Shown one piece after another: positions 39,201-52,658 of a DNA stretch of 64,000 bases. The notes below the pieces were generated by a model. That model made no database searches and was not told the DNA's origin. It worked only from the letters and a program-made list of their open reading frames with translations. This DNA is from Dipetalonema caudispina. Taxonomy: Eukaryota; Nematoda; Chromadorea; Rhabditida; Onchocercidae. The translations under genes and the position numbers were made by a program. The DNA is taken from the NCBI GenBank assembly GCA_013365325.1, contig JABVXV010000074.1, forward strand, positions 62,001 to 126,000, in the 5' to 3' direction. Numbering within the stretch: the stretch's first letter is position 1; every line of letters begins with the position of its first letter.

Positions 39201-42168
39201 TTTTTTTTTTTTTTTTTTGGATTAAATAATTTCAACGAAGCATTACCATTCACGTTTTATCCAAAAAATATTTTAAGACTTTTGGAGAAAATGTATAATT
39301 TCTCCTAACCATTTATTTCAGATTTTTAATTTCTAATAAGTAAGAATTGACCGAGAAGTTACAGTTAGAAGTTGTATGTAAATTATTATAACTTTTTGAA
39401 GGAGCAACTATTGGTTTTTATTCTTTCATTTATAAAATAAATAAAGGTAACATTTACCGATCTATATATAATGATCTTATTGGAGAAATTTTGAAAAATT
39501 TTGAATTAATTAAAATTCACTTACGCAATACATTCATTGTTAGTAAAAATTGTTCAATCAATTTATAAATGCGGTAATTTACTACAATGTGAAATGTACT
39601 TAATTGCAAACAATAAGCAACAGGATGCTATCCAACGATCATTCTGTATAATAATAGGATGTTTATACCATTCATCGCAGAGACAATGCAAACATATCAT
39701 CAGAAGATTTAGAGGACAGTAGAAAACAACAACTTTATTTGCAGAATTTACTTATGCTACTGTAAAGTCTGTAAACAGGGAGCGTATCGTAGAATATTAA
39801 TTCATTTCGAAATTTTGAAATTTAAATAATAATAGTATTCTTTGACTTTTGTTTTTCTTGCTTTCTACCAAATAATTAATCGAAAATTCTAATTTAATTG
39901 TTCTTTTTTAGTGTTACTAATAATCTTATATTCACATAAAACTTAGTAGTATCATTTAAATTCCAAAAAGAAATTTTTTTTTTTATTAAACTTCACTTTT
40001 AAACAATTTCCTTGCAATGATTAATGATAATATAATATCCTAGAAATAAAACAAAAGTATATATCATTGTAGATGATGCGGAGAAATGGATCAGTGATAG
40101 TAGAGGTGATGGTACATCATTCCCAAATGTATTTATCCATGAAATTGGCCATTCGTTAGGATTGGGTCATAGTAAACGCGCTGATGCTATTATGTATCCG
40201 ATTTATAAAAAGGATATGATCGATAATGCATCCTTTGATTTAGACGATAAATGCGCGCTGAATTGGAACTATAGTGAGTTAGTGATTGAGTGATAAATAA
40301 ATATCACATATATTTCCGTTATCAGAGTAGAGATATTTATTTGGAAGGCAGACAAATTTCGAAGTATTCTTTGAAATTAATTTTTTACAAATTTTGAGAT
40401 GTAAAAATTGGCTAAGCTATTTAAATTTCTTAATCTAGACCAATTTTGAATCATTTCTGGAATTAGTTCTGATTAATGATATCCGAATATTGTTGAATAA
40501 TGTTTATTTATTAAATATTCGAAACTTTAAATTGTGATTTACATTACTGTAAAGTGTAAATTTAAAAAAGTTGAAGTAAATGTTTCAGTTGGTCCGACCA
40601 ATTTATGCCTATTTGTATGGTTAATGTCTGAGGTATTACCAAGACAAATTGAACATAAAATGAATGATTATGCATCAGGAGTAGATTTTAATAGTAAGTT
40701 AATTAATCAATATTTTATCCCTTTTTTGCATAATTCTTTAATCATAATTTGAATCTATTTCTATCACATCAAACATTTAATAATAAGATATTTTTCAGTT
40801 ATTCAAAGGTTAACCAACGATGGTGATTCACAATCTAAAATAAGTACGCTTAAAGAACAATTACAAGGTAAATAAATTTGTTATATTTCCTTTTTATTTT
40901 TAATAAACTCTCTTAATACAACTTCACATTTTATCTTTTAACATATCATATTAACAAATAGCAAAATATCGATTGATTTTAAATTAATTTTATCATTTTT
41001 ATTTCTTTTATTTAATTCTCTTTATTGTTTCGATCTTATCTCATTCGTTTTTTTTCTTGTTTCTTTCATTCTTTTTCAATTTTCTATTTTACAATTGTAA
41101 ATTCTTCCACATTCTCATCCTTTAATTTCGTTCATTTCCTTACAAATAACCTCATTTTGGATGGAAATTTTTCTGCAGTTTCTAACCTTTCGTGTATCTT
41201 ACCTTATCATTTGTCACGAAAACTTTACAGCTACTGAATCGGCATATCATTTGATAAATCTCAGCAGTTATCAGTTCGTTTGAAATGTTGAGTGATCTAT
41301 ATAATTAAGCTATCAATCTCTTTTTCGTTATTTAAAAACGACAAAAAAAAAAAAAGAAAAAAGAAAAAGAACAGATGAACAGATTCCTTAATGACATCGA
41401 TGGATCACTTTTATAAAGTGTTTTTTTGTATGTTGAACAATACTGGTTTCAAATTTGCTTAAATTTTTCAAACAAATTTTAAATCAACAAAAAAAAAAAA
41501 GACAAACAAATTTGAACTAGAAAACTGTAATCATTTCATTTATTACTACTACTTCATCTGATAATTAATAATTAATGTTACTTCTCATTATGATTATTTC
41601 AATATAATAAAAATCCTAATTGAAAATATTTCAGAATCCGGTATACCGCTATGCCGTGATAATAATAATGTACAAGAAAAATTTGAGCGTCTTCTCGAAA
41701 AAAAACTTGATTTCTCTATTCGACATGCTTCTGAATACGGTAAAATTTTGTTTAATTCTAAAATGATCCACCATTTTTTTTTTCCTGCCACAACTTATGA
41801 AAATTTCATTTTATATAAAAAAAAAAAAAAAAAAAATCTGAAAAATGAATTCAAAATTTTTTTGAGTATTTTTAGGCAACGTGATGTGTAACTTTCTGGC
41901 TGGTTTACGAGAAAGAATGGATGGACATGGAGCTGATAAACTCTTTGATCAAGCAACTTTACAGGTTACATCGGTTGACTATCTGAGAATTTTATCACAA
42001 CCGTTGCGTTTTCCTCTGCGACGGAAGCAACGTCGTCTTCATTCGGTGCGATCTTCCAATCGGCACCATCGTCATCAGCAACCATTTACGGCTTCAAATT
42101 CTATTTTTAATTCGAGATTTTTTACCGATGATTTTTACAAACAATTTTTTAAAATTTATGTGCAATAG
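31221..42168 (+). CDS. Matrix-metalloprotease-like zinc endopeptidase (ZMP family)
   Basis: Exons: 31221-31520 (tentative), 36113-36368, 36841-36946, 38929-39176, 40073-40273, 40589-40693, 40799-40867, 41635-41739 and 41876-42168, 560 residues in all. The first exon holds a hydrophobic leader ([17 protein letters not shown]) and fits in phase, but is 4.6 kb away. A propeptide with an Asn/Asp-rich simple stretch ends in a furin-type site RRKR at 181-184. The catalytic domain has [12 protein letters not shown] and LAHTFYP..GDIHLDD (structural zinc and calcium), [12 protein letters not shown] at 326-336 (catalytic zinc, Glu327) and Met-turn IMYP (Met344). It should cleave matrix or cuticle proteins outside the cell. 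No PRCGxPD cysteine switch and no hemopexin domain are seen; a tail of about 190 residues, basic near LRRKQRRLH, follows instead. Confidence 0.88.
32706..32866. repeat. Three copies of a 25-33 base repeat
   Basis: The unit AGGCTTCGATATGCAATA, continued by TTTTTGA, occurs at 32706-32730, 32800-32824 and 32834-32858. The last two are direct tandem copies extended by CATAACAG; the first is separated by A-rich DNA. Confidence 0.85.
33721..33784. repeat. GTGTAT microsatellite
   Basis: The tract alternates GTATGT and GTGTGT units over about 64 bases. A mirror-type CA tract lies 1 kb downstream at 34756-34821. Confidence 0.85.
34756..34821. repeat. CACA/TACA microsatellite
   Basis: CA and CATA units run for about 66 bases with single interruptions (CAGA, ATTT). 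Confidence 0.85.
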
Positions 42169-45100
42169 AAAAATGATAAGCATTGTTTTATCCATTTCAA
42201 ATATCTACGAGAAGATTTGTGATGTTTTCTTTTATTTCTTTTTTCACCTCTTTCTGATTCTTGCATGACAGATATCAATCGATATTACTGGTACTGACTG
42301 ATTATCTTATCAGCATGCCCGATGAAAAATTATGATTATTTATCAGCATGCTTGGTAATATTATTTCCTTTTTATTTTCTGAAAATCTTTCACGGTGCTC
42401 TGTAAATGTTCTTTCTCATCTTCATCTTCATTCCTTTCAAATTATCATCTAAAATTTTACTTATTCCATTAAAATGTTGCATTATATTTAAATTTTGAAT
42501 TACTCATTTAATTTTTGATCCTATCCAGAAATCTTGAAATTTCGCAACTTTAGCTTCACTATCTGTATATTGCTACAATTAAAAAAAAAAAAAAAAAAAA
42601 AGAAAAAATCTGCGAAATACTGTCAAGTTCAAAAATATATTATGTTTCAAAATTTGTTCAAAATCATTTTTCATAAAATTGAATTTTTGTTTGATCTAGC
42701 TAAATTTACCTAGTATTCTTTCTCTTAATGCTCAGATTAGGCCTTAGTTTTTGTTATTTGCTTATTTTACCTGGTCTAGTAATAATGCGGTACATCTTAT
42801 TTAATTTTTGAAACATCAAAAAATTTAGAAGATCTATTGTTTGTTCAGCTAATTTATTAGTAATGGGAAGAGACTATGAAATGAAAGCAATAATTTTGAT
42901 CCCGTAAATTTCCGATAAGCTGTCTGAATTTAATCCTTTAAATTTCCGGTTGTTCTATCCCCGTCCCAAATCTATCCGCGATGTTGCAAGACTTTCTTTG
43001 ATTCATTTGTATTCTTTCCACTTGCATTTATATACAAAATATTTCAATGTTAATTATTTGTTTTGGAAATGATTGGTGAATTTTACAACTTTTCATGCAC
43101 TAATGAATTTAAAATAACCTTTTGATAATTACACCTTGATATTTAAATACAGAGATTAAAATTTCTTGGAAAATTATCAAATTCCCATATTTTCAATGAT
43201 AAATAAGATTCGAATCATGCCAAAATATGATTGCTGTTAATTATGACATTTAGTTTGAAATGAATTAAACTTCAATTCCATCCGAATTAAAGAGAAACTT
43301 ATAAAGCAAATCAGATTTTCCATTTCACTATGCTTGAAGATTACTCCTTTACTATTTCATTTACATAGTTCACTGTTAGCTTTAGGAATTAACAGATATA
43401 ATTCAATTAATTTTAGTTTGTCTTTGCTATCAAAAGTGTTCTCTGTTTACATTAAATATTCCTCTTTGTCCCTCTCTCTCTTTTTCTCTCTCTCTCTCTT
43501 TCTCTCTCTATAATTTTCAATATTTTATTTTCCAATATTTACATATTTTTACTGTGGTCACAATAAAACACCAAATAATTGTTAGCCATACAATTAGAAA
43601 TTAAAGATTCTTCCTTTTTTTGCTATATGTTATTTAAAGTTTATTATCATTCGTTATCATCAAGTGCATTACTATAATCATTAAATTATGATTTGACGTA
43701 TAATTTTTATTTTGTATTGATAGTAGTGGCAAAAAATACAACAATATTTGAGAAGAAATAATTTGAAATGTGTTTCATGTCGTTAATTTCAACGTCATCA
43801 AATGACGTCTATTCCTAAAATATCACCTATGAATTCTAAATGAACTGCTAAATTTATTTGATAAATTAATTAATTTTGAGGTATTTTTTTGCAAACGGAT
43901 AGATATGATAGCAAATGATCAACTTCTCCTCATTCATGCCGCTACTATCAAAGATATCGTTAGTAGTTTGTTTAAAATGCAAGTACCAATGAAATCAGTG
44001 CAATTTTTTCTATCCTTGTGCAATAGTGAATTTATACAATTGTTTGTTGACAGTGATATTTCCAATTATTTTTAACTCTTTATTCTTATCAATAAGTAAT
44101 TATTTAATCATTCAAGAATGTCAATTCATTAATTTCCTCATCTGTTCGAGGAATATTATTTAGAAAATTGTTGAACATTTATGATAACAAATGGATGGCA
44201 ATAAGCCGATTATGTAACCTTCAAAAAAAAACCGGATACGGGTAAATAACCTTTACCGAATGATATCCGTAGAGAGAAGAAAGTGATCGTTTGTTTTAGT
44301 TTCAAGAAATGATAAGTGTCCGTAGTAAAGAAGATTAGTGGAAATTAAAATGAGAAATTTATGATCGAGCTAAAATTACGCATTCTTTGGTATGTGAAGT
44401 CTTAGAATACTTCAACGAGTAATGAAGTGATATGATGATTATTCAAGATATCTCAAGGAATAGAAATTAATTAATTATTAATCTTACGCTAAACAGATTA
44501 ATGCTTTGAAAGATGATTTTGAAATAGACATTGAAAGAATTGCAAAAAAAAAAAGAAAGAAATGTAACATTCCATAAATGATTATCAGATTTAAGAAAAA
44601 AATTATCAGAGTATTTTTTGAGTCTAATGAAGATTAAAATTCAAAAATGACCAGTTTAGAATTTAAATGATGCATAAAAGATGAAAAGCCCATGCAAATA
44701 AATGAAATGTATATGAATAATTAACATAATTAGCTATTTCAAGAGGAGCTATGAAAGAATTTCATGTTGCATTATGCAAAAATGATAAAGTTTCATTAAA
44801 AATGAATCACAAATGAAATAAAATAAAAACATTGTAAAGCCATTTTGAGCAGAGCTCTTTCTTTCAAATTCATAACCCAAATTTCTTTGCAAAAATTATC
44901 AATTGGGAGCAAATATTTGAAAAGTACAAATTCAAATTAAACAAAATCAAGAAGAGAGTTTCGTTCAAAATTTTTTGAATAAATTTACTTCATACATCAA
45001 TTTTAGGAAAAGTGATAGAATCGCTAAAACATACAGTGTAATTCATCTTAGTGATTTTTCAAATTACACAATGTACGCAATTATGCAATTAAGCTACTCG

Positions 45101-46063
45101 ATCAAACTATCGTCTGAATTGCCCAACAATTTACTTTGATCAGTTTACTAATTTAATTGTTAACAATTGAAGGTTAGTTTATTTCCTCGAAAAATTTTAC
45201 AGAAAATTTTATAAATTATGCAAATTGTTATTGAGATGTAGCAGAATTTTTAGAAAAAATGAATTGAACTTTCATTTATTATTTTTTTTTTTAAAATAAA
45301 TTCCACCATCATCATAAGTATGTTTGATGTATACGACACGCTACTATTATAATGAAAGAGGAATGTGATTTTAGTGATAAAATATTTTACTAAATTGTTG
45401 AAATCTATTAAGGAAACAGATTAATCATTGTCTATTGCAATCATTCATTAGAATAACAAAATTCGAGAATTTTTCACATATTTCGGAGGAAGAGAGAGAG
45501 AGAGAGAGTAAGAAAAGGAAAGAGACGATAATCTATGAATAAAAATTATTTCTTTTATATGACATCAATTAATTTTTCAATATTCCTCTTATCACAATAT
45601 TAACAGATAGAATTGACAAAATTATAAGCTATATAAAAGTGAAATAAAATTAAAATTAAATCATTGGAAATATTTCAATCGATGATATTCTACATTTACA
45701 TACTCAGAATCAATTTATTTGCATTCGGTATATTCATCATTTACTTCTGAAAAGAATAGACAATTCAGCAATATATTAACCAGAAATTTTATTATAGCGC
45801 TCTTTTCTCTTTATTTACTAATATACCTTTTACCGCTTGTTTTCAACTTCCAAGAAATATTTTTTTTTTTTTTTTTTGTTATTGTTGCAAAATATCAACA
45901 GTATAATTGAACTTTCTCTAATCATAAAATAGATATATTTCTACATTTTTCAACTAAACATCACATATGGTCATCTATCGTTTTGCGCCATCCAAAAATT
46001 CCTTGGTCATTTTAATGTGATTCATCTTGATTGGATAAATTATGAAAATTTTTTAGTGTAAAT

Positions 46064-46136
46064 ATGATGAATCTTGTCATTTTTAAAATTTAATCTTGGA
46101 AAAATGATGAATCTTATCAATTTCAAAATTTAATCT
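46064..46136. repeat. Imperfect tandem duplication, period 40
   Basis: Two copies start ATGATGAATCTT and continue through AAAATTTAATCTT, with starts at 46064 and 46104. Confidence 0.7.
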
Positions 46137-47889
46137 TTTCTATCTGAAAAAAACAGTTCGTAGTTATTTAATAACTATGAAATTTTTAAGCTAAAAAGCT
46201 ATGTCTTTAGAAAAAAAAAAAAAAAAAAAGAACAATTCCTTCGTAAACTTTAAAGTATACACGATGTCCTCTGAGTGAAAAGAAAAAAAAAGTTAAGCAC
46301 AAAAATTTTTGCTGACTAAATTGCTTTGATATATGACCTTCACGCTTACACAAGTAAATTTCTAATTACTCTAAAATACTTTCTACGAAATAACCGTCAT
46401 GCTTTTGAACAACTTAAAAGCTATGAAACTGCAAAAAAAAAAAAAAAAATATTTATATTTATCAGAAGTAAAAGGTTTTACACAGCCAAGTTGTTAAATG
46501 TTATTGCAATGGAATTTTTACAGAATGCAATGGTACTTATTAAATTGAATTCAGTTATTTTAACAAATAAGATATTAATATGTAATATGTTAAGATATGC
46601 AGAATATAACTGTTTGGAACTATGTTAAAATTGTAATATTAGCAGAATTAGAATAAAATCAGAACCTACCAATGATAAATGCAATATATTTTCATTGTAA
46701 TTAATATTATTTTCAACTTTTATTCCTTCAGTTTATAATTTTGCGATCACTTTAATTTTATGATTCTAATTATATTGTGTATACATTTTATCCGTTCGAT
46801 AGGTACACATTAAAATTTTATAATTTACCCAAACGATTGAATTTATCTTTCTTTTAACAAAAAAAAAATTAGCTTACTAGAAAAAAAAAATAAAAAACTA
46901 AATTCGAAAAGAAGAAAGGATAAAGGTTAATTCCAAAACGAAAAGAAAAGATGGAAAAATGAAATTGGAATTTGACTTGGCTTAAAAAGCTTAAAAAAAT
47001 CAAAATTGATTTAAAATGGAGAGAAAAAAGCAGTTTGTGATACAGCAAAACAAGAGATTTATATGATTTTTAGGTTAATCGATCAGCATTTAAAGGATTC
47101 TGATATCAAATGACCTTATACATCACATGCATATTGTAATTCCATGCAAGCCAAGTAATCATAACATTTCAGATTTCAGATTTCTAATTTTTTCATTTAT
47201 TTATTTCTTGTTTTAGATAAAAGTTCAATCATGCTTAAAAATTATTAACAGTAAGTGTTGAAAATTAACCTTCTCATAAAAATTATTCGCTAATATCAAA
47301 TAATTTGAATAAATTTTTCGGAAAATGAGCTAACTTTACTGATTTTTTTTTTTTTTTTTTAAACACTAATTTTCTTCTTTATAATTTTGATGAAACACTT
47401 ATCAAACGAATTAGAATCATTCATTCGAGGAGAAAAAAAAAAAAAAAAATGTATGATAATGTTGTTAATGAAATTGAAAGAGAAGAGCGAAATTTAAAAT
47501 TGAATTGAGCTATTGAATAGCAAATAATTCATTAGTACAATTCACATCTTTTTTCATTATTATTCACTCAATCTTTCACTCATTACTCCTTTGATTTTTG
47601 ATTTCGTTCCGTTTCATTCATCGCCATCACTTTACAACCAAATTCGATTTTTGCCCATTCGCTCTAGTATGTGGCTAATTTGATCTACAGTGATTTATAA
47701 CGTTCATGCATTAATTTCAATCACTTAAATTTGTGGGTACAAAGAGGGTAAGATAAAATTTCTTCTCAAATTTAATTCGAAATTATCGCTGTTTCGATAG
47801 CGTTTTATTTTATTTCGTCCTGATTTTCATTCGACCATCTAACTGCGAAAATCAATGAAGAAAAAAAAAAAAAAAAATATTCTGTAGAT

Positions 47890-47949
47890 AAAATACAATA
47901 CAGTATAGTAGTAGGAAGCAAAATACAATACAGTATAGTAGTTGGAATC
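47890..47949. repeat. Tandem duplication of a 30-base unit
   Basis: Two copies (47890-47919 and 47920-47949) of a unit starting AAAATACAATACAGTATAGT; they differ at two bases only, so the duplication is recent. Confidence 0.9.
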
Positions 47950-48238
47950 ATTAATAAATTTAGTTAAATTTATTTAATTCTAATTATTCAGTATACAATC
48001 TCATCCATTGAAACATTATGTTGTACCAAACAATTTGATAAGTTTTTTATGCTAGTTGAAATTAATTTTTTTTTTTTTTTTTTTTGTCAAAAACCCAAAT
48101 AGTACTAAAAATATCTGAAAAAATTTTAAAGTAACAAACATCATACAAAAATTTAACATTTATTTTTTTATTATTATCTAAGAAGAAATAAAAATTTTTC
48201 TTTAATATTACAACATCCACCAATTAATTCTTTGTGCT

Positions 48239-49944
48239 TTATAGCCAACCATCTGGCGGATTCCAACCATACATAGTAATCATTCGATTCGTTAATTTTA
48301 TAAATTCTTTCTGGCAATCGATTTTTGTTTTGCCTATAAAATATATTCAGATGAAAAAAAAAAAAAAAAGAAAAATTGCGTAAATATGAATAAATCATTT
48401 AAATTTCTACTCTAAATTACTGATAAAGTAATAAATTAAATTGAATCAAAAATTTTTCTTAGATTCAGCGGAAGTTTTTTTTTTTTTTCTAGATAAAATT
48501 AGTAAACTTTAATGAGCTGTATTATTCATTTTTTGACGTAGATTCCCTTATCCGCATATTTTAAACTATACTTCCAACAAATTTCATTTGTGATAGTAAA
48601 AAGTAATGGATTAGAAAGAAGGAAATTAGGAAATAAAGGAAAAATTGGATGGATCAAGAAGAAATGTTGAGATCAGCGAAGAAGCCAAACAAATAATTAT
48701 ATGATTTTTTCGTTATTTGTTAACAAATATTTCCAATGTAAATTAAGGATAGTAATGATCCGGATGACCAATTTGAAAGAATGAATAAGAATAAACACAG
48801 TTAACCAGTAAAGGAGAAGCCTTTTAAATCTAAAAAATGAATAAACTTAAAAAGAAATTTTAGAAATAGCAACCTTGAAGTTTTTTCCATTCCTTTGCAC
48901 ATTTCAAACGTTTGTTTCCATCTGCAAATATGCATTACATACTCATCATTGCATTAACTATCATTTAAGGTTGTATTTTTCTAGTAAACAAATCTAATGA
49001 TAATGTTTGATAACAAAGGTATATCAATGTTATCAATCTCGCTGAATTGAGTTCGTTTCATCAAGTTATTTCTGGATCATGTTGTCATTTTTCCAGATGA
49101 TTCTCATTATATTAGCTGCTAAATTTACTTCATTTTATTTGCTTCAAGTGCTGAACGTTGTTTTGCAACATTTCATGGAAAAAATTATTTTTTTTTTTTG
49201 AATTTCTCAATGAAAGGAGAAAATATGAAAGCATCCCTACTTTTTCAATTTAAAACTTTTGCATTTTTATCACAATGGATACTATTATAACTATTTTGAA
49301 TTGTCGCATTACAATAGAAACTTATAACAATTATTTTGAAATCGGAATTTTCGTGTAGCTTCACAACTTACCGTAATCACCTACAGTAATTTGCATGTAG
49401 AGTGCATTCATCTGTTGTACAGTTTGTTCGGGCACATCAAAATGACCATGTTTTCCTTTATAGCCAGCGCGGCACATTTTATAAATCGCATTTGCGAAAT
49501 CCTAGAAGTGAAACATGAAAATATTGAAGATATTTTCTCAATCCATTTTCCGAAATCGTCTGTTTGCTTTTATAGATATGTTCCGGAAACCAGAACATTC
49601 TCACGATTCCAAATGTTACCGTATCCTGCTATAGTCTTCATGAAAATTTGATCAAAATTGAAGTATTTGAAGCAGTAATATTTGTAATCTCCTAACAGTA
49701 CTACATTCTTGATGATGAATAGTATCAAACTACAACTGATTGATACTGATTTGCTAATTCAATTCGGAAAAACGAATATATAAAGAATAGGTAACAAAAC
49801 TATAGGATCATCTTTCATTTGAATATATCAAATTGTTTTTGTCAACAATTCAATTACTGTGAAATCAGTGAAAAAGTATGCAAAAAAATGATCGGAAGAT
49901 AATTTTCGTCTTTGATTTTTTTTTCCTCGCAATTAACACTTTGT

Positions 49945-49976
<32 letters not shown>

Positions 49977-51699
49977 GAAAGAAATCGATGTTTGAACATA
50001 AAAAAAAAAGAATGGCATTTTGCAGGAAATTCTTAAAGTTTGATGAATATCACAGTTGATTTTGTTGTATTCTGATAAATCAGAGTTTATTTAGACGAAA
50101 AATAAATGAACTCAAATTAGATAACCTTATAAAAGGGAATATTGATAAGATTGAACAGATCGATGATTTGAAAATGAATATTGTCCAGGTAGGACAAAAG
50201 AGATTTACTCGAAAATGCTCAAGGTAAATTGAGAAGATAAATGTTACACGTATAAATGTAATATTTTAAATGATAATTTGCAAATTTTTTCAAAAATGTA
50301 AACATTCGCATCAATGTAAACACTATTACAAAAGATTAGCATATTGTATGAATATGAAAATTAGGTTTAGGGTTAAAGTTCAAATTGCATAACTTCGTAG
50401 TTTTATATTGTGATGAAAATTTCACCTTATCTCTCCATAAATCCTTATCTTCTTGATGTCTTCTTTCCCAATATGCCTGAAACTGTTTCTCTTCTTCTTG
50501 CGCTTCTTTTTGTTCACGCAAAAATGTCAACCATCTAAATGAAAATTTGAGCATTTCAAATAATTATTTTACTTATTAAGATAATTAAATGGATAGATGC
50601 TTTTCATTCTTATTTAAAGATAATGGTAGATGATGTGTATGAGGATTCTGGAAGAACAAAAAATCCAATGATGATCAATTCCAGGATAAAGTTTGATGGT
50701 TGTGTATGAGGATTCTGAAAGAAAAAGAAGGCTCATGAGCATCAAGATATGTCTCCCGTTCATCAGGCAAAATAGCGGAAAACAGTCATTCATTCGTGAT
50801 AATGCGGTCCTTGATAAACTTCTCCCAATCACTTGATAATTATGCTAGACAGCATTAATATTTAAATTAAAGTTTAAGTAAAAAATGAACGATAAAAACA
50901 TAATCAAACAAGTTTATTGACGTCCTTGGAATTTTCTTTTTTTTTTTTTTATATGTACACAACATATAAAAAAACAATTCGTTTTAAATTCAAAAATTAT
51001 TTGAATAAAAAGTAAAACAGTATGAAATTATGCATGAATTATCTCTCTCAAAATTAGATAATATTTAACTAATATTCCATTATTCAACTTTAATCCAATA
51101 CATTATTAATAGCTAAAGCTAATGGTCTAACATCGAAATATTGCAAATAGAAAGAGAAATAAATGATTATATAAGTGACGATTTTGTCAAAAACTAAAAG
51201 TGTTGCAATTATTTAAAAAAGCTTCATAATATATGTAATTTTTTTGTAAAAATAACCTTAAACGAGCTTCATTATCTTTCTTATTTCGACGAATAATCAA
51301 TTTTTCAAGTTGTTTCATTATAAACTCATCATCAACTTCATCTGATGGTTCATTTTCGGACTTTTCATTATCAGAAATTTCGCTATCATCCATAAAATCA
51401 TCATCGACCAAACTAGGGATTTCATCAACTACTGTATTGGTTAAAGAAGAATTAGCAGGATGAATGTTGGATGTAGTAAAGTTTAATTCCAAATCTGATT
51501 CAGACATTGACAATTTCTTCCCGTCATATTCCGCATTTGCAGTGATATTTAGCTCGATATCACTACTAGAATCTCTTTTATCATTAATGTTATCCAATGA
51601 ACATTCACTCGACATTTTTGACAATGAACGTTCACTATCACTTGATGTCCAATGATTGTTGAAGAAATCATTTTTATCATAATCACTTATGCAACTCAT
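48239..51699 (-). CDS. Unknown acidic protein, C-terminus resembling an acyl-CoA-binding fold
   Basis: Four exons in transcript order: 51699-51257, 50534-50426, 49501-49372 and 48333-48239, giving 258 residues with matching phases. Residues 1-125 are acidic and Ser/Asp-rich, with many SD/SE pairs that look like casein-kinase-2 sites and probable disorder. Residues 130-184 are a charged helix or coiled coil (KQLEKLIIRRNKK, REQKEAQEEEKQFQAYWE). The C-terminal 75 residues hold DFANAIYKM, then ALYMQITVGDYGKTKID, similar to the YxLYKQATVGD helix and following GKxKxDxW part of acyl-CoA-binding proteins, and end MYGWNPPDGWL. The usual Trp of that motif is missing. No signal peptide or membrane segment is seen. 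I do not recognise the whole protein. The ATG lies 13 bases after a TTTCAG acceptor. Confidence 0.75.
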
Positions 51700-52658
51700 A
51701 TCTTTGAAAATTCTGAAATTAAGAACCATAACAATTTCCCATCAAAATCATAGATTTTCGGAGACAAGAGATAGTATAGTAAGAATTGGAGAAACCAATG
51801 ATACTATCAGTACTACTTTTCTTCATGTATTATTTCACATAACTACTAAACCGTTTTTTCTTGTTTGTTCTTTCTTCCTTGAAAATGTGAAATAATTCTC
51901 AAACAACAAAATATTTAATTTCTGTATAAATCTTAGAAAAATGAATAACCTTAAAGAGCACAAAAATCTAGATAAAATGAGAGTAAAATGACAGAAAGGA
52001 AAGCACTGCATGACTGAAATCGTAAAGGATGAAATCTCCAATTTACAGAGAATTGAAGCTAATAATGTGGATTCCACTTGTTGTGGTTTCCACTGAAGCA
52101 GTAAATTAGCAAATATTTAATTCAACTTGCAACATTTTTCAAGCCCAACAGGAAACATCAATCCTTTTCCATACTACCCATGTAATAAGGTCATATTACT
52201 ATAAACCTCCATTGGATAATATTACATTCAATTCGAATAATATATTTATATACTTGCTCTTTGATACTAAAAAATTTGATTTTACAGGAAATAACATCAA
52301 GACTTCGAAACACATCACAACCCCAATTATTTTGTTCTTGATAATTTACAGAAACGATGAATCATACAAGACTAGTCTGCTTCCAAGAGAAATAATCTTT
52401 TCTGAAGTCGCCAAATGGAAATTTCTCAAAAACTATTTTTTTCCTCCTTTTCATACTTATCATAATATGAAAATGGAAATCTGCACAATGCCAAGTAATG
52501 AAAGCTGCACAGTTTCTATCAAGAAATGCATAATGCAATACTCGTATAGACTCAAAACAAGGTGATAATGAATAAAACGATAAACATAAAATAATTAAAA
52601 CTATACACAAAACAAAGTAGTACGACGGCAATTCTTTTACTTTAAAGAAGTGCTGCTT
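51700..52658. other. Intergenic gap between two minus-strand genes
   Basis: About 960 bases separate the PHAX stop codon from the start of the unknown gene. No gene is seen; the frames are not gene-like. Confidence 0.55.

Larger units (their letters stand above)
42169..48238. other. Gene-poor region between convergent genes
   Basis: No gene is seen between the 3' end of the metalloprotease gene and the 3' end of the unknown minus-strand gene. It holds a CT tract (43466-43510), a GA tract (45487-45510), many poly-A/T runs and two short tandem duplications at 46064-46136 and 47890-47949. Confidence 0.5.

Noticed and set aside
49391..49651. Plus-strand frame
   Set aside because: It is mainly the antisense of the third exon of the unknown minus-strand gene.
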